A DNA stretch of 64,000 nucleotides, taken from assembly GCA_001972305.1 (NCBI GenBank), contig BDDD01000025.1, positions 662,102 to 726,101 of the forward strand, given 5' to 3'. Made by a program: the position numbers and the translations under genes. The notes under the pieces were generated by a model. The model worked only from the letters and a program-made list of their open reading frames with translations, made no database searches and was not told where the DNA came from. Within the stretch, counting starts at the first letter, position 1, and every line of letters begins with the position of its first letter. Positions 47,280 through 58,285 of this stretch are shown here, piece by piece. Source of the DNA: Cephalotus follicularis (lineage: Eukaryota; Streptophyta; Magnoliopsida; Oxalidales; Cephalotaceae).

Positions 47280-48777
47280 ATGTTAGGTCTTCGATCATTA
47301 GATTCCAAAGTGGTTACCCATGACCTAGAGATTGAAAGAACTTTGGTTGGCATTAGAGAGAATAACAGAATGGGTGATAATAATGACGCACCCCCAAGAC
47401 GGCCCTTAAGTGAACACTTTACTCCATGTGCATATACTACAGCTTCATGTATTAGGGTGCCTGCTGTCCAAGCAGCTCAATATGAGATCAAGTCTAGCAT
47501 TATACAGATGTTACCATCCTTTTATGGACTTGTCGCAGAGGAACCGTATAAGCATTTGGATGAATTCATTGAGATCTGTTCCACATTCAAAATTTAGAAC
47601 TTATCGGAGGATCATTAAAAGATAGAGCTAAACAATGGCTCCATTCCTTGGACTCCGTGATTATCACCACATGGGCAGAATTACAGCATGAGTTCCTCAA
47701 GAAATATTTTTCCATAGGTCGGACCAATCAGATAAGGCGAGCTCTCACTAGCTTCTCGCAGCAGATGGTGAGCAGTTCCATGAATCATGGGAAAGATTAA
47801 AAGACCTCATCCAAAAATTTCCCCATCATACCGTTCCTAAATGGCAGTTAGTCCAATGCTTCTATGATGGACTGACCGTACAAAATACACAGATGGTGGA
47901 TGCTTCTTGTGGAGGCACATTTATGCACAAAAGTGAGGACGAGGCATGGCAATTGTTTGAGTCCCTTAGTGAGAACTCATTGCATCATTTATCATCCAAA
48001 GTGGAGTCCTCCGTAACGGGTACTCAAAAAAATGGAGGTATATATGAGGTTAGCCAATTTGAGACCATCAAGACCAAGGTGGACATCCTATCCCAGAAGT
48101 TAGATAAAGTGCTAACTATTAGGACGCTTCCTACGCAATCTACTCAGAATTCTATTGCACAAGAGGCTTGCGCCTTATGTGCTAGCCCAACACATTATAT
48201 GAGTGATTTCCCACTTGCTGCGCAATATCCAGAATTTATTCAAGAACAAGCACAAGCAGTGTAAGGATTCCCTAGACCGGGGAATGATCCATTTTCCAAC
48301 ACATATAACCCGGGATGGAGGAATCACCCCAACTTCGCATGGAAGCAGCCCGATACTAGACACAATCCCCCGTATAGGAAAAATAATTCCCTTCCTTATC
48401 AGAATGCCTATAGGGATGTGCAACAATCTAATCTTCCACCACCTTAAGTACCTATAGCAACTGAAGATAAAATGGATAAGGTACTATTTGCTTTGGATGG
48501 GATCAACAAGAATAGCCATAAATATGATCAGATCTTTCACTCCCATACCCAATCCATCTCCAAGTTGGAAACTCAATTAGGATAGCTAGCCGATAACATC
48601 AGGAAGAGAGAAGAAGGTCACATACCCAGTCAAGTGGTAGGCAATCCTAGAAATCAGTTTGGACAGTGTTCCCACTTAGAACAAGCCCAAGCAATTACTA
48701 CCTTGAGAAGTGGGCGGGTAATCGGAGAACCGCAAGTAAATGTTCCAAATCATGATCTGATTCATGATAAGAGTCCT
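47280..48777 (+). pseudogene. gag: AthF Gag region
   Basis: Two main frame pieces (47280-47597, 47893-48264) and later words identify an Athila-type Gag. They are APPRRPLSEHF near the start, MLPSFYGLVAEEPYKHLDEF as the capsid opening, MVDASCGGTFMHKSEDEAWQ as the capsid end, and CALCASPTHYMSDFP as the short zinc-binding segment. AITTLRSGR at about 48691-48717 is a hallmark placed between Gag and protease in Athila/Tat. The product would form particles around element RNA. The region is broken in several places and then split by the solo LTR. Confidence 0.85.
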
Positions 48778-48959
48778 TGTAACGCCCACGATTTTCATGT
48801 AATGTAATTTCACAATGTACTTGTACTTTATTTGTGGAATTAATCAAATGATGGACTTTTCGAATTTGGTGATGTTTTCCCAAAATTCCTCTAATTTTGA
48901 ATTTTAGAGTTATATGCTAAAAGAATGTTAAAAAGGCTAAAACGACGCTATTCTGGGGG

Positions 48960-49110
48960 AAACGCGTCGACGCCTTTGGAATCACGTCGACGTCCTTGAG
49001 GCAAAAGGGCGCACGTAGCTGCATGCACATGCATATCGATGCATACGAAGACATCGACGTCCTCGTGTAAAATGGTGAAAGACATCGACATCTTTGGAAA
49101 GACGTCGTCG
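48960..49110 (+). repeat. GCGTCGACGC motif cluster 1, solo LTR
   Basis: Exact GCGTCGACGC near 48964 followed by ACGTCGACGTC, ATCGACGTC and GACGTCGTCG variants. It lies upstream of the possible TATA box. Confidence 0.8.
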
Positions 49111-49974
49111 TGTTAACTTTGAATGCCAGGCATGTTACTCTGATGACAAATAACGTGCAAGGGGGAACGTTTAGGGCCTTTTTACAGGCGCCTTGAGGCA
49201 TGAGTTAGGACGTGTTGGGCATGCACATGACTCCCTAACCTGTATGGCTGAAACTGTGAGGACAAGTGTGACATGCGTATGTGCATGCAACAAGTGCAAA
49301 GAAGGGAGGGACATTTGTGCATGCAATGGATGGTTAGGAGGAATGTGGCATTGTCTGGCGTGAAGGCTGAGACAAAGACTGAGAAACGAACCCAGTTACT
49401 GCATGCAGAGGTGGGGGAGTGTCCTAGACACATGCGACCTACAAAAAAACACAGAGGAAGAAGAAACAAAGGGTGAGTTGCATAAAAGACAGCCTTCACC
49501 CCTTACCTTCGGCTATTACTGATTGAGAAAGAACTAGACACTTGAGAGAGACACAGTGAGGGTAAGAAACAGAGAGTTAAGGAGAGAAAAAAACCAAATC
49601 ACCATTGTTGAGCTTGGTTGGAGCTTGGACTTGGAGCTGGTGGCTAGAAGCAATAGGAAGGACCTAGAGGCTGCCGTGACCGGTTTGGAACGCAAAGAGG
49701 TGGACTTTCCAGTTCCTAACGTGGAACAAAAGGTAGGGGAAGCCGTAACTGAAATCTTGAGATTGATACTCATGCATGGTCTATGGTTTTGGTGTATGAA
49801 ATGCATGTTTATTGAATTGATTTTGTCACTGGATTGATGCCATGATATGCTAGATATGTAATGAGTATCTGCATGTTGGTTTCCTACCTTGATTCCCTGT
49901 TATTGTGCATAAATATGGGTTGTAATGCCTACTGTTTGTTAAATCGTGAGGAAGAAGACGACTGTTACTTGATA

Positions 49975-50300
49975 AACATCGACGCCTTTTGATGAACGTC
50001 GACGTCTTTTGGGTTTTGCCTGGTTACTGATGTGAAATGGATCTACGTCTATAGAAAGACATCGACGCCTTAGGCCATATGTTTGGATTTGGACGTATCA
50101 CACATCGACGCCTAAGGTTCCCACCTTAACGCGTTGACACCGTGAACAATACGTTGTCGTTCTAAGGTTCCAGACCTTGAGCGTCGATGCGTATGATGAC
50201 CATCGACGTCTTTAGACAGTAGAACGCGCTAACACTGATGACTTGGACATCGACTTTAATGGACAAAGACATCGACGCCTTTTGATAGACATCGACGTAT
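49975..50300 (+). repeat. GCGTCGACGC motif cluster 2, solo LTR
   Basis: About a dozen ATCGACGCC, GTCGACGTC and ACATCGACG words over 325 bases. Unlike most clusters in the window it would lie downstream of the proposed TATA at 49480, so that TATA assignment may be wrong or this cluster is in the leader. Confidence 0.75.
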
Positions 50301-50975
50301 TTTGGGTACTGTTTGGAGATTTCTTCATCTAACGATACGAAACGATCCCGATTCCTATTAGGGTGCATTTGAGGATTTGTATGCATTGCACATATACTGT
50401 CTTACTGCCTGTTTGTACTGTTTGTACTCGAATTATGATTTCTAATGTGTTGTTACTTTAGAAATGCATATGTGAATTGAAACTACTATTTGAGTACAAA
50501 ACGAATATTGATATCATATTTCCAAACATCTTTGGAAAGCGATTTCCACTACTGAAACTGTTTTGAAGTATTTTCTACTGAAAATGCAATATTTCAAATG
50601 TTGTCACTTTTGAAACATTTTGGAAATAACCTGCCTGTTGTGGATCTAAACGATCACTACTGTCCTGTTTACTGTACTGTTACTGCTTGAATTCACTGTT
50701 TGCTCTGTGAATTGTTATGTGTTTGTACTTGAGCCACTAGTTGCATGGCGGAGGCTGCCAGCGCCGGCTAGTGGTAGGGTTGACCTAGGGGCCAGGAGTA
50801 TGGCTGGGTAACTCACTGTACTGTTGTCTCGCTTGGTTGCCTGGAGCAGGGACCGGAGTGGGAGTGTAGCGTGGGGCCAGGAGTTGGCGGTGCTACACAT
50901 ACTGCCTGTTGTGGTCCTATGCGGACATCCTATACTGCTTGTTGGTCCTTTTTGGACATTACTGTGCTTGATGAT

Positions 50976-50994
50976 GTAGCCCTGACAGGGCTAC
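50976..50994 (+). other. Short perfect hairpin in the solo LTR
   Basis: GTAGCCCT, loop GAC, AGGGCTAC: an eight-base perfect stem. Function unknown; it could form in the transcript's leader. Confidence 0.6.
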
Positions 50995-51576
50995 TACTGT
51001 ACTGTTGTTGCATACATATATCTCACAAATATATATATGCCCCACTGATATTTTCATATGTATATAAACTGGGGTCTCCACTGCACTGCATCATTTATGC
51101 ATTCATATCATGACATGCATCATGTTGATCTCGAGTTACTTTTATGACTTAGTCGAGTAAGGACAAAGGCTAACCCCCTACTTTACTGATTGACGTTGTG
51201 GACCGGTTGGACTAGCATGGCTGAAGAACAGGTTATTGTATTGTTCTCAGTTTTACTCATTCTCATGTCCTGTAATAAACTAAGTTGTTAAAGGATTCTG
51301 ATGTATCATTTTATGGATTTGTTTACTGGTGGGATTTGAACTTGTACTGTGATCACGCTCCGTTTTGTGGGCGATTAACAATGTTGGGTTGTTTTGGGTA
51401 GCGTTTAGTATGGGATGCACGCTACGGGTTTACAGCTTATGGATATTTTATGCTTCCGCAACTGACAGCTTGTTAAAAGTTTAAATTTTATGGTTTTTAT
51501 ATGAGTTGTATTTATGCGTTAATTGCCTTTACTGCTTTAATGTTGCGTTTCTCTTTAAACGGGGTGTGACAGTCCT

Positions 51577-51866
51577 GAGGGGAGAGTGTCCTCAGAGAGT
51601 GGTGAGAAAGAAACCTCCGCTTCTAAAGAGAGTGAACACAAGGGGAAGTAAAAGGACATCACTCTTGCTTCACCTAAAGCACCTTTTCCTGAGTGTTTAA
51701 GATCTCCATCTTTGGTTCCTCCGTTTGGTATAAAGGTTGGAAGGATGGACGAGATGATGGAACTGTTTAAGCAGGTCCAGATCAACCTTCCTTTCCTAGA
51801 TGTGATACAGCAAGTGCCAGCTTATGCCAAGTTCTTAAATGACTTATGCACCACGAATCGTAAGAT
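51577..51866 (+). pseudogene. AthF Gag-protease spacer, up to the copia junction
   Basis: After the solo LTR the Athila sequence resumes. The translation shows VPPFGIKVGRMDEMMELFKQ, then VQINLPFLDVIQQVPAYAKF and LNDLCTTNRK, the conserved Athila/Tat segment before protease (family form: FLEVFKKLHINIPFADALEQ, PSYVKFMKDL). The Athila match then stops and copia protease begins within the same open frame (51712-52023). Confidence 0.85.
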
Positions 51867-52450
51867 GTTAGACACTGGTTGTGGTACTAATATTTGTAAC
51901 TCTTTACAGGGTCTAAGAGGAGCTAGGGCGCTTCGAGCTGGAGATGCAATGGACTTGCGATTAGGTGATGGATCTAGGATATTCGCTGAATTCATAGGAG
52001 TTTTTTTATTTGTATCTACCTAGTGGTTTTTAATAAGACTTGATCTGTGTTTCTATGTTAAGAACATTGTAAGAAACATTATTAGCATTTCATATGTATA
52101 TTCTATGCGCTTAGAGCTCTGATTTAATGCATCTGGTTTTACACTTTTATCTTCTAGTAAAGTCTCAGTTGGAACTGGCATCTAGATAATGGGATATACG
52201 TCTTAGATACTAATCAAACTATGGCATTAGCTATAGAGCAAGGCACTTCCAGAAGACAAAGAAAGGACAATGATGTCAATCAATCCTTCATATGGCATTG
52301 TAGACTAGGTCATCCTAGCGAGGCTAGGTTTTCACAGTTGATTAATGATGGACTATTAGACATCTAGGACTTAGAGTCTTTTCCAACTTCTGAATCTTGT
52401 TTAGTAGGTAAAATGACCAAATCTCCCTTCTCTGGATAAGGGGAAAGGGC
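51867..52450 (+). pseudogene. pol: CopI protease and pre-integrase zinc region
   Basis: LDTGCGTNICNSLQGLRGAR is the copia protease active site and following segment. Near 52290-52330 WHCRLGHPSEARF is the HHCC zinc-binding opening of copia integrase, followed by ESCLVGKMTKSPFSG-type sequence. Protease-then-integrase order is diagnostic of Ty1/copia. Confidence 0.85.
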
Positions 52451-52451
52451 A

Positions 52452-53056
52452 ATGGACATATTAGGTCTTGTCCACACTGATGTTTGTGGACCAATGTTGG
52501 TCAGTGCACGTGGAGGATTTCCATACTTCATTACCTTTACTGATGACTTGTTACGGTTTGGATACGTGTTTCTGATGAAACATAAGTCAGATTCCTTTGA
52601 AAAGTTCAAGGAATATACACACGAAGTAGAGAAACAAATAGGTAAGCCCATTAAGGCACTTCAATTAGATCGAGGTGAGGAATACCTGTCTACAGAATTC
52701 AAAGATTATCTTAAAGATAATGGAATTCTCTCTCAATGGACACCTCTTGAAACACCACAGTATAATAGTGTGTACGAAGGAGGAATCGGACCTTTATGGA
52801 CATGGTCCGATCCATGATGTCTTATGCTGATCTTCCTATCTCCTTTTGCGGTTATGCGCTAGAGGCAGTAGCGCATATCTTAAACCGAATTGCTTTAAAA
52901 TCCGTCCCCTCCACTCTATACGAGGTATGGAAAGGGAGGAAACTAACCCTTGGCCATTTGAGGGTATGGGGTTGTCTAGCACATATGAGAAGGTTAGATC
53001 CTTCTAAGCTGGAGGCATGGTCAGACCGTTGTAGTTTTATGGGGTATCCCAAATAG
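52452..53056 (+). pseudogene. pol: CopI integrase core
   Basis: Two overlapping frames. The first has LGLVHTDVCGPM, YFITFTDDLLRFGYVFLMKH, SFEKFKEYTHEVE, LDRGEEYLSTEF and NGILSQWTPLETPQYN. The second has MVRSMMSYADLPISFCGYAL, EAVAHILNRI and LRVWGCLAHMRRL. These are the copia integrase core and C-terminal landmarks in normal order. Confidence 0.88.
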
Positions 53057-53084
53057 ACTAGGGGATACTAGTTCTACCTTCCCA

Positions 53085-54120
53085 GTGAACAAAAGGTTAT
53101 TGTTTCGCGGAATGCTAAATTCCTTGAGAAGAAATTTTTACTCGAAGGGAGCAGTGGGAGCTTGGTGGGACTCCAGGAGTTACCACCGGGTGAAGAACCA
53201 TGGGACGTTGGGGAATTTGAGGTTGGTACCTCTAGAGACACTGTTGAGGTTAGACCTCAACTTGAGATTAGATCTCAGTTAGGCACTCATATGGTGAAGA
53301 GACCAGGCAGGGTTGCCACAGCACCCGAGAGATATGGTTCCTGCAATCCGAAATGGATTTCATGCACACCAACCAAGTATGGAACTTGGTTCCTGCACCC
53401 GAAGGCACAGTGCCTATTGGTTGCAAATGGATCTTCAAGAAGAAGATTGGTGCTGATGGAAATATTGAGACATATAAAGTGCGATTGGTTACGAAGGGGT
53501 ATAGACAAAGACATGGTGTCAACTATACCAAGACTTTCTCACCAGTCACGATGCTCAAATCCATTCAGGTTTTGCTTGCTATTGCCGCTCATTATGATTA
53601 TGAGATATGACAAATGGATGTCAAGACTACCTTTTTGAATGGGCGTCTTGAAGAGGACATTTATATGTCTCAACCTTAGGGGTTTGCATCCAATGAGTCT
53701 CCGCACATGCTATGCAAACTGAAAAGGTCGATCTATGGCCTTAAGCAAGGATCTCGTAGCTGGAACATCAGTTTTGACGAGCCCGTTAAGTCTTTCAACT
53801 TCATAAAAAACGTGGATAAGCCATGTGTCTACCAAAAATAGGAAAACTCCTGTATATGTTTCTTGGTACTTTATGTGGACAACATCCTACTCATTGGGAA
53901 TGATTTAGGGATGTTACAGTCCGTAAAAGTATGGTTGGCTAAGAACTTCTCCATGAAGAATCTGGGAGAGGCTTCCTATATACTAGGTATAAAGATCTTC
54001 AGGGAGAGATCTAATAGGTTGCTTAGTCTCTCTCAAAGCTAGTACATCAGCAAAGTACTAAAGCGATTTAGTATGGAGAATTCCAAATGTGGCCTTATGT
54101 CCATTAGGCAAGGAATTCAC
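53085..54120 (+). pseudogene. pol: CopI integrase-RT linker and reverse transcriptase
   Basis: A linker with charged, low-conservation sequence (53085-53340) leads to RT: VWNLVPAPEGTVPIGCKWIF, KKKIGADGNIETYKVRLVTK, YTKTFSPVTMLKSIQVLLAI, then words near 53720-53900 matching the KRSIYGLKQ region and the catalytic-site neighbourhood, and KNLGEASYILGIKI-like sequence near 53960. A strongly broken fossil of the polymerase. Confidence 0.85.
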
Positions 54121-54299
54121 CTATCCAAGCGAATGGCACCGTAAACTCCGGAGGAAAGGACACGCATGAGTTGACTGCCTTATGCTTCCGCTGTGGGGTA
54201 GATCATGTATGCCATGCTATGTACTAGGTCTGATGTGACACATTCCCTAGGATTGGCAAGCCGTTTTCAATCTGACCCAGGTGAAAAGCACTAGGAAAT

Positions 54300-54882
54300 A
54301 GTCAAGGGGATCCTAAAGTACCTTAGACGGACTCAGGATACCTTCTTGATCTATGGAGGAGATGATGAGTTGAAACTGGAGGGCTATTCTGATTCCAGTT
54401 TTGACAGTGATCCGGATTATCACAAGTCCATTTCGGGATATATGTTTATCCTAAATGGAGGTGTTGTAAGTTGGAGGAGTGGGAAGCAGTAGACTACTGC
54501 AGACTCCACCACTGAGGCAGAATATATTGTAGCCTTGGATGCCACAAAGGAAGCTATTTGGATTAGAAAGTTCATAGTTGAACTGGGTGTAGTTCCAACC
54601 ATTAGTCGTGTAGTTGTAGTGTACTGTGACAATAATGGGGCTGTTGCAAAAGCCAAGGAACCCAGGTCTCATCAGAAATCCAAGCACATTGAGCGGTGCT
54701 ATCATCTGATTTGGGAGATCATAGATAGAGGACACATTGTATTAGAAAGGATTGCCTCAGAGGCAAACATAGCAAACCCATTGACGAAGGCACCAGCGAG
54801 CAATGTTCTAGATCATCACCGGAGTGCGATGGGACTAAAGTATAGGTCTTCGTGGCTTTTGGGCCAAGTGGGAGATTGTTAG
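54300..54882 (+). pseudogene. pol: CopI RNase H
   Basis: The region begins with a connection segment (GYSDSSF-like near 54380) and contains TTEAEYIVALDATKEAIWIR, VYCDNNGAVAKAKEP, HQKSKHIERCYHLIWEII and ASEANIANPLTKA. These are the catalytic core and tail of copia RNase H. It ends at the polypurine tract. Confidence 0.9.
54863..54876 (+). promoter_or_regulatory. CopI polypurine tract
   Basis: GCCAAGTGGGAGAT directly before the LTR, identical to CopA's. Confidence 0.88.
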
Positions 54883-57099
54883 GTATAGGGTGACCCTGCA
54901 AGCCACTAGGTGGCTCATTGTAATTGTAATTCACTACATATATACAATCTTGAATTCATTTAATGTTACCTTCTACAATTTCAATTTAGTTATGGCATGC
55001 TGTGTGTGAGTATCCCAACCAATATCTATTGTCCCAGTTTAATTTACACATTAACTATAAGCACACATGGCTCCCTGTCTTGCAAAGGGTTGGATGTCGT
55101 GCCATAGAGGCTATGAGAATGACTACCTTACTCCATTTTGACTAAATGTTCCAAAGTCTTTGGTTCATTATCTTTGGGAAATAGTTGAACCAGATAGGCT
55201 TGCCGTAGTTAGGCACGTATCCCAACAGTGGAGGATGGAGTATCTAATTACCATTTGGCTAGAGACAAGGGCCTAATATGGGGTGCATGCTTAGAGCATG
55301 TTCACTGAACTTAACCCACCATAGGAAACCTATATGGATAGTCCTACCTATGTTAATAGGATTCCTATCTGTGTCAGTAGTGTATAGTCACTAGGTGGCT
55401 AGTAGGAAAACTACCTACGTTGTTCCTTAGACCTGAGCGGCTGCTTGACATTGTGTAGTGACTGCATGGCTTTGATTTCTGGCTTACCCAACTCAGAGCA
55501 AACGACTTGTCTTTGGGTCATGTGGGAGCTACGTGCTAGTGTGAGAGAGTGCGCAATATCGGATCATCACACCTGTAGGCAACGTGATCAGCTCTATACT
55601 TTCTGTGTTCATTGCGGACTTCGAAACACCTGACCAGGTGTGGGTAGACTGGAAACTAGGTTTCCGGGGTGGTCCACCGATAGTTTAAATGTGGTACCAG
55701 ATTTATAGTCATCGTAGCTTTCATATAGGGTGATACTTATCCATACCCTAGACCATGATTGGAGTTAAGCATGATGAGGGAAACACTGCACATACACTGA
55801 TAGTAGTAGAAAGTATCAGTTAATTTGAATTCAGACGATCACCATGGAGCTTAATTTAGAGATTAGCTCCACAGAACCGAAAAGAAAAATATTAGATATT
55901 TTTCTGGGACTTTTTGGATGATCTAGGACCAATGGATTAGTCGTACCGAAACTCTAGGATATTCCAGCAATTAATCGTTCAACCATATTTGAAATTGAGT
56001 TTTAGGGTCCCACCTGATCACTGGTGTGAATGACATATGCTAGGCATCTGTCGATAGGGGGAGGATAGTACATAGAGGTATTACCAATCGAAAAGTATTT
56101 TGATTAGCTAAGAGCTACATCATAGTCAAAATACTCTAGTTTGGACTGAGTGTTGTTATGGTGACATAATGGATATGTGATTGGAGAAAATATGTGTTGG
56201 ACACATATTGGGCCAAATATAAAATGTGTGTTAGAATCACATTGGGCAAAACCCAAAATGCAAAGTCCTTGGAGGGCTCATTTTTGTCTTATAGTGAAGC
56301 CATGATAATTGGTGCATTAAATGCAAGCATGCTTAAAGGCGTGTATGCATAAGGGAGTAGGACTCCTGAACTAGTCAGACAAGGTATGGTGGGTTGGTGG
56401 AAATGAAAAGAGAGGTTGAGTGTTAGAGACTCAAGTCCCCTTCTCATATATATGCCCGTGCTTCTCCTTTAAGTTGACTCTTGCTCTTTCTTGTTTTTAG
56501 AAAAACGAAGAAAAGAGAGAAAGCATAGATCTTCTAGAGAAATTCTCAAACACACTCATCTCCTCTCGCCCCTCCCTTGGTCATTGTAGGTGGAGGATTG
56601 TTGTACTCTGCAGTGCTCCTTAATCTATCTTGATCATTAGAATAGCCGGAGCTCTCATTGCATTCTAGACTTCTTGGAATCGTCAATGTCCAAGCAATGT
56701 CTTACATAGCAATTGATTGTAAGTTCCTTATGTAGATTGAGAGTTAGAGAGTCAGACCATCTTGGTCTTCCTTTAGATAGCTTGTATCCAAGCATTGGAG
56801 CTTGGACGTTAGAGATCATGGAGCTTGCTGAGGACCTAGAATGTAGAGGGAGCTCTAGAAGGAATGAGCCATCGGTTTAGGTAATGGATCCTTCTCCTCT
56901 GCGTATTTTATCTTGTGCCTTGGAGTTTATGGTCTTGTTGGTTATCTAATCAAGTGATACTAGTTTTTGCATGGATGTTTGTGGGCATAGATATTCTAGG
57001 GTGTTCTCTCACTCAGAGCTCTTTAATTGTAAAATTAAATTGGACACCCTGAGCACCTATGGCCTAAAACATCCTCGGTACCCATTCATGCTTCCAACA
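54877..57099 (+). repeat. CopI 3' LTR
   Basis: 2223 bp, TGTTAGGTATAGGG to CTTCCAACA. A TATA word (56446-56453) lies ahead of a CT-rich leader-like stretch at 56460-56510. It shares blocks with CopA and CopB LTRs (for example the CTGAGCGGCTG..TGCATGGC stretch near 55430-55480) but lacks a GCGTCGACGC cluster. Confidence 0.85.
56446..56453 (+). promoter_or_regulatory. TATA box of the CopI LTR
   Basis: ATATATAT in a stretch that changes to C-rich sequence immediately after, as at plant LTR promoters. Confidence 0.55.
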
Positions 57100-57367
57100 A
57101 CGTGTTTGTCCAATCTATAAACACTACGCATATAGGAGACCGATTTAGTAAATTTAGGGCAAGTGTCATGTCCAATTGACAAACATTAGGCAGATAAGAG
57201 ACCAATTTCATAAATTGAGAACACATGTCATGTCTAATTAACAAACAGTAGGCAAATGGAGACCAATTTCATAAATTGAAGACATGTGTCATATCCAATC
57301 AACAACTACTCATGACCTACGAGGCCAATATCTTAAATTGAAGACATATTTCATGTCTAATTGATAA
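57100..57367. repeat. Minisatellite array, left block (~62-bp unit)
   Basis: About four units of 61-63 bases. Each unit carries a CCAATTGACAAAC-like start, a variable CTCATGACCTACG(A)GG part, CCAATTTCGTAAATTGAGG and CACGTGTCATGT. The first unit starts mid-unit at the CopI LTR end, so CopI inserted within the array and the array's left side is lost. Confidence 0.9.
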
Positions 57368-57593
57368 GGTTCTTTCAAATTCTGGCTTTCATCTTAATAG
57401 AGGGGGTTGCTCTTAACAGAATGGTACGATCCTTCCGTCACCCCAGAATGAAAAGGGTGATTTAAGTTTGGGAGATTGGAGGCAGTTCTCCGTGCACCGG
57501 TAATCCTGAGTCCTAGGTGCAAAGCCCCGGCGTGACTTAGTACCTAGGTCCTTCTATAATTTAGTAGCTATTCTTCCTTTAACAAGAAAGTAA
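57368..57593. mobile_element. Unidentified 226-bp insert in the minisatellite
   Basis: Non-repeat sequence flanked by GATAA on both sides (57363-57367 and 57594-57598), resuming the array in phase. Its ends show no clear inverted repeats, poly-A tail or TG..CA ends. It contains an ACCTAGG/CCTAGGT inverted pair around 57512-57548. It could be a small non-autonomous transposon or filler DNA. Confidence 0.55.
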
Positions 57594-58285
57594 GATAAAT
57601 ACTCATGACCTACAAGGCCAATTTCGTAAATTGAGGGCACGTGTCATGTCCAATTGTCAAACACTCGACACTTAGGAGACCAATTTCGTAAATTAAGGAC
57701 ACGCGTTATGTTCAATCGACAAACACTCATGACCTACGAGGCAAATTTCGTAAATTAAGAACACATGTAATCTCTAATTGATAAACATTCAGCACGTAGG
57801 AGGCCAATTTCGTAAATTAAGGGTACGTGTCATGTCCAATTGTAGAACACTCGGCATGTAGGGGATCAATTTTGTAAATTGAAGCACGTGTAATGTCCAA
57901 TTGTCAAATTCTTGAAACGTAGGAGACCAATTTTGTAAATTGAGGACACGTGTCATGTCCAATTGTCAAACATTCGGGATGTAAGGGATCAATTTCGTAC
58001 ATTGAGGAGCACGTGTCATGTCCAATTGACAAACACTCATGACCTATGACGCCAATTTTATAAATTGAGGGCACTGTCATGTCCAATCGTCAAACACTCA
58101 TGCCGACGAGGCCAATTTTATAAATTGAGGACACGTGTCATGTCCATCCTCAAGCACTCATGACCTATGAGGCCAATTTTGTAAATTGAGGACACGTGTT
58201 ATGTCTAATGACAAACACTGACGACCTACGAGGCCAATTTTGTAAATTGAGGGCACGTGTCATGTTCAATTGACAAACACTCTTG
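57594..58285. repeat. Minisatellite array, right block (~62-bp unit)
   Basis: About 11 units of 61-63 bases, more uniform than the left block. Most carry CACGTG, the G-box core recognised by plant bZIP and bHLH factors. The array ends at about 58285 where sequence changes to TCTTGACTTTTTC. Confidence 0.92.

Larger units (their letters stand above)
48778..51571 (+). repeat. Solo LTR of a Ty3/gypsy (Tekay-like) element
   Basis: 2794 bp, TGTAACGCCC..GGGGTGTGACA, flanked by a perfect duplication GTCCT (48773-48777 and 51572-51576). Ends and length fit a Tekay/Del LTR and no internal region is present, so it is the usual product of recombination between two LTRs. It holds motif clusters at 48960-49110 and 49975-50300, a possible TATA (CATAAAAG near 49480) and a short hairpin at 50976-50994. 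Frames such as 49556-49837 are taken as accidental. Confidence 0.9.
45649..51866 (+). mobile_element. 5' part of Athila/Tat Ty3/gypsy element AthF, containing a solo LTR
   Basis: A plus-strand element: LTR (45649 to about 47225), PBS TGGTGCCGTTGCTGGGGAG, gag with Athila-type motifs, then a short stretch before protease. It is interrupted by a solo LTR at 48778-51571 and stops near 51866, where copia sequence takes over. No 3' LTR is in the window. Five bases GAGAG precede the LTR but the partner duplication is missing. Broken in several places; no age can be estimated from an LTR pair. Confidence 0.85.
51867..57099 (+). mobile_element. Ty1/copia fragment CopI (no 5' LTR or gag) with complete 3' LTR
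   Basis: A plus-strand copia polyprotein from the protease to RNase H, then polypurine tract and 3' LTR. The 5' LTR and gag are absent: the left edge is an abrupt join to AthF with no target duplication. LTR and protein sequence show it belongs to the same group as CopA and CopB (shared integrase words, LTR start TGTT(A/G)G, and an LTR block near 55310-55500 mirrored in theirs). The right edge abuts the minisatellite, and the next five bases, ACGTG, would be its target duplication. Many breaks. Confidence 0.85.

Noticed and set aside
49556-49837. 93-codon frame in the solo LTR
   Set aside because: No recognisable domain; inside a non-coding LTR.
57368-57593. Helitron, SINE or MITE assignment for the 226-bp insert
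   Set aside because: No CTRR end or TC start, no poly-A or convincing A/B boxes, and no clear terminal inverted repeats; left unclassified.
57100-58285. Centromeric or telomeric satellite
   Set aside because: The unit is about 62 bp and the array barely over 1 kb; no telomere-type repeat is present. It is better called a minisatellite until genome-wide abundance is known.
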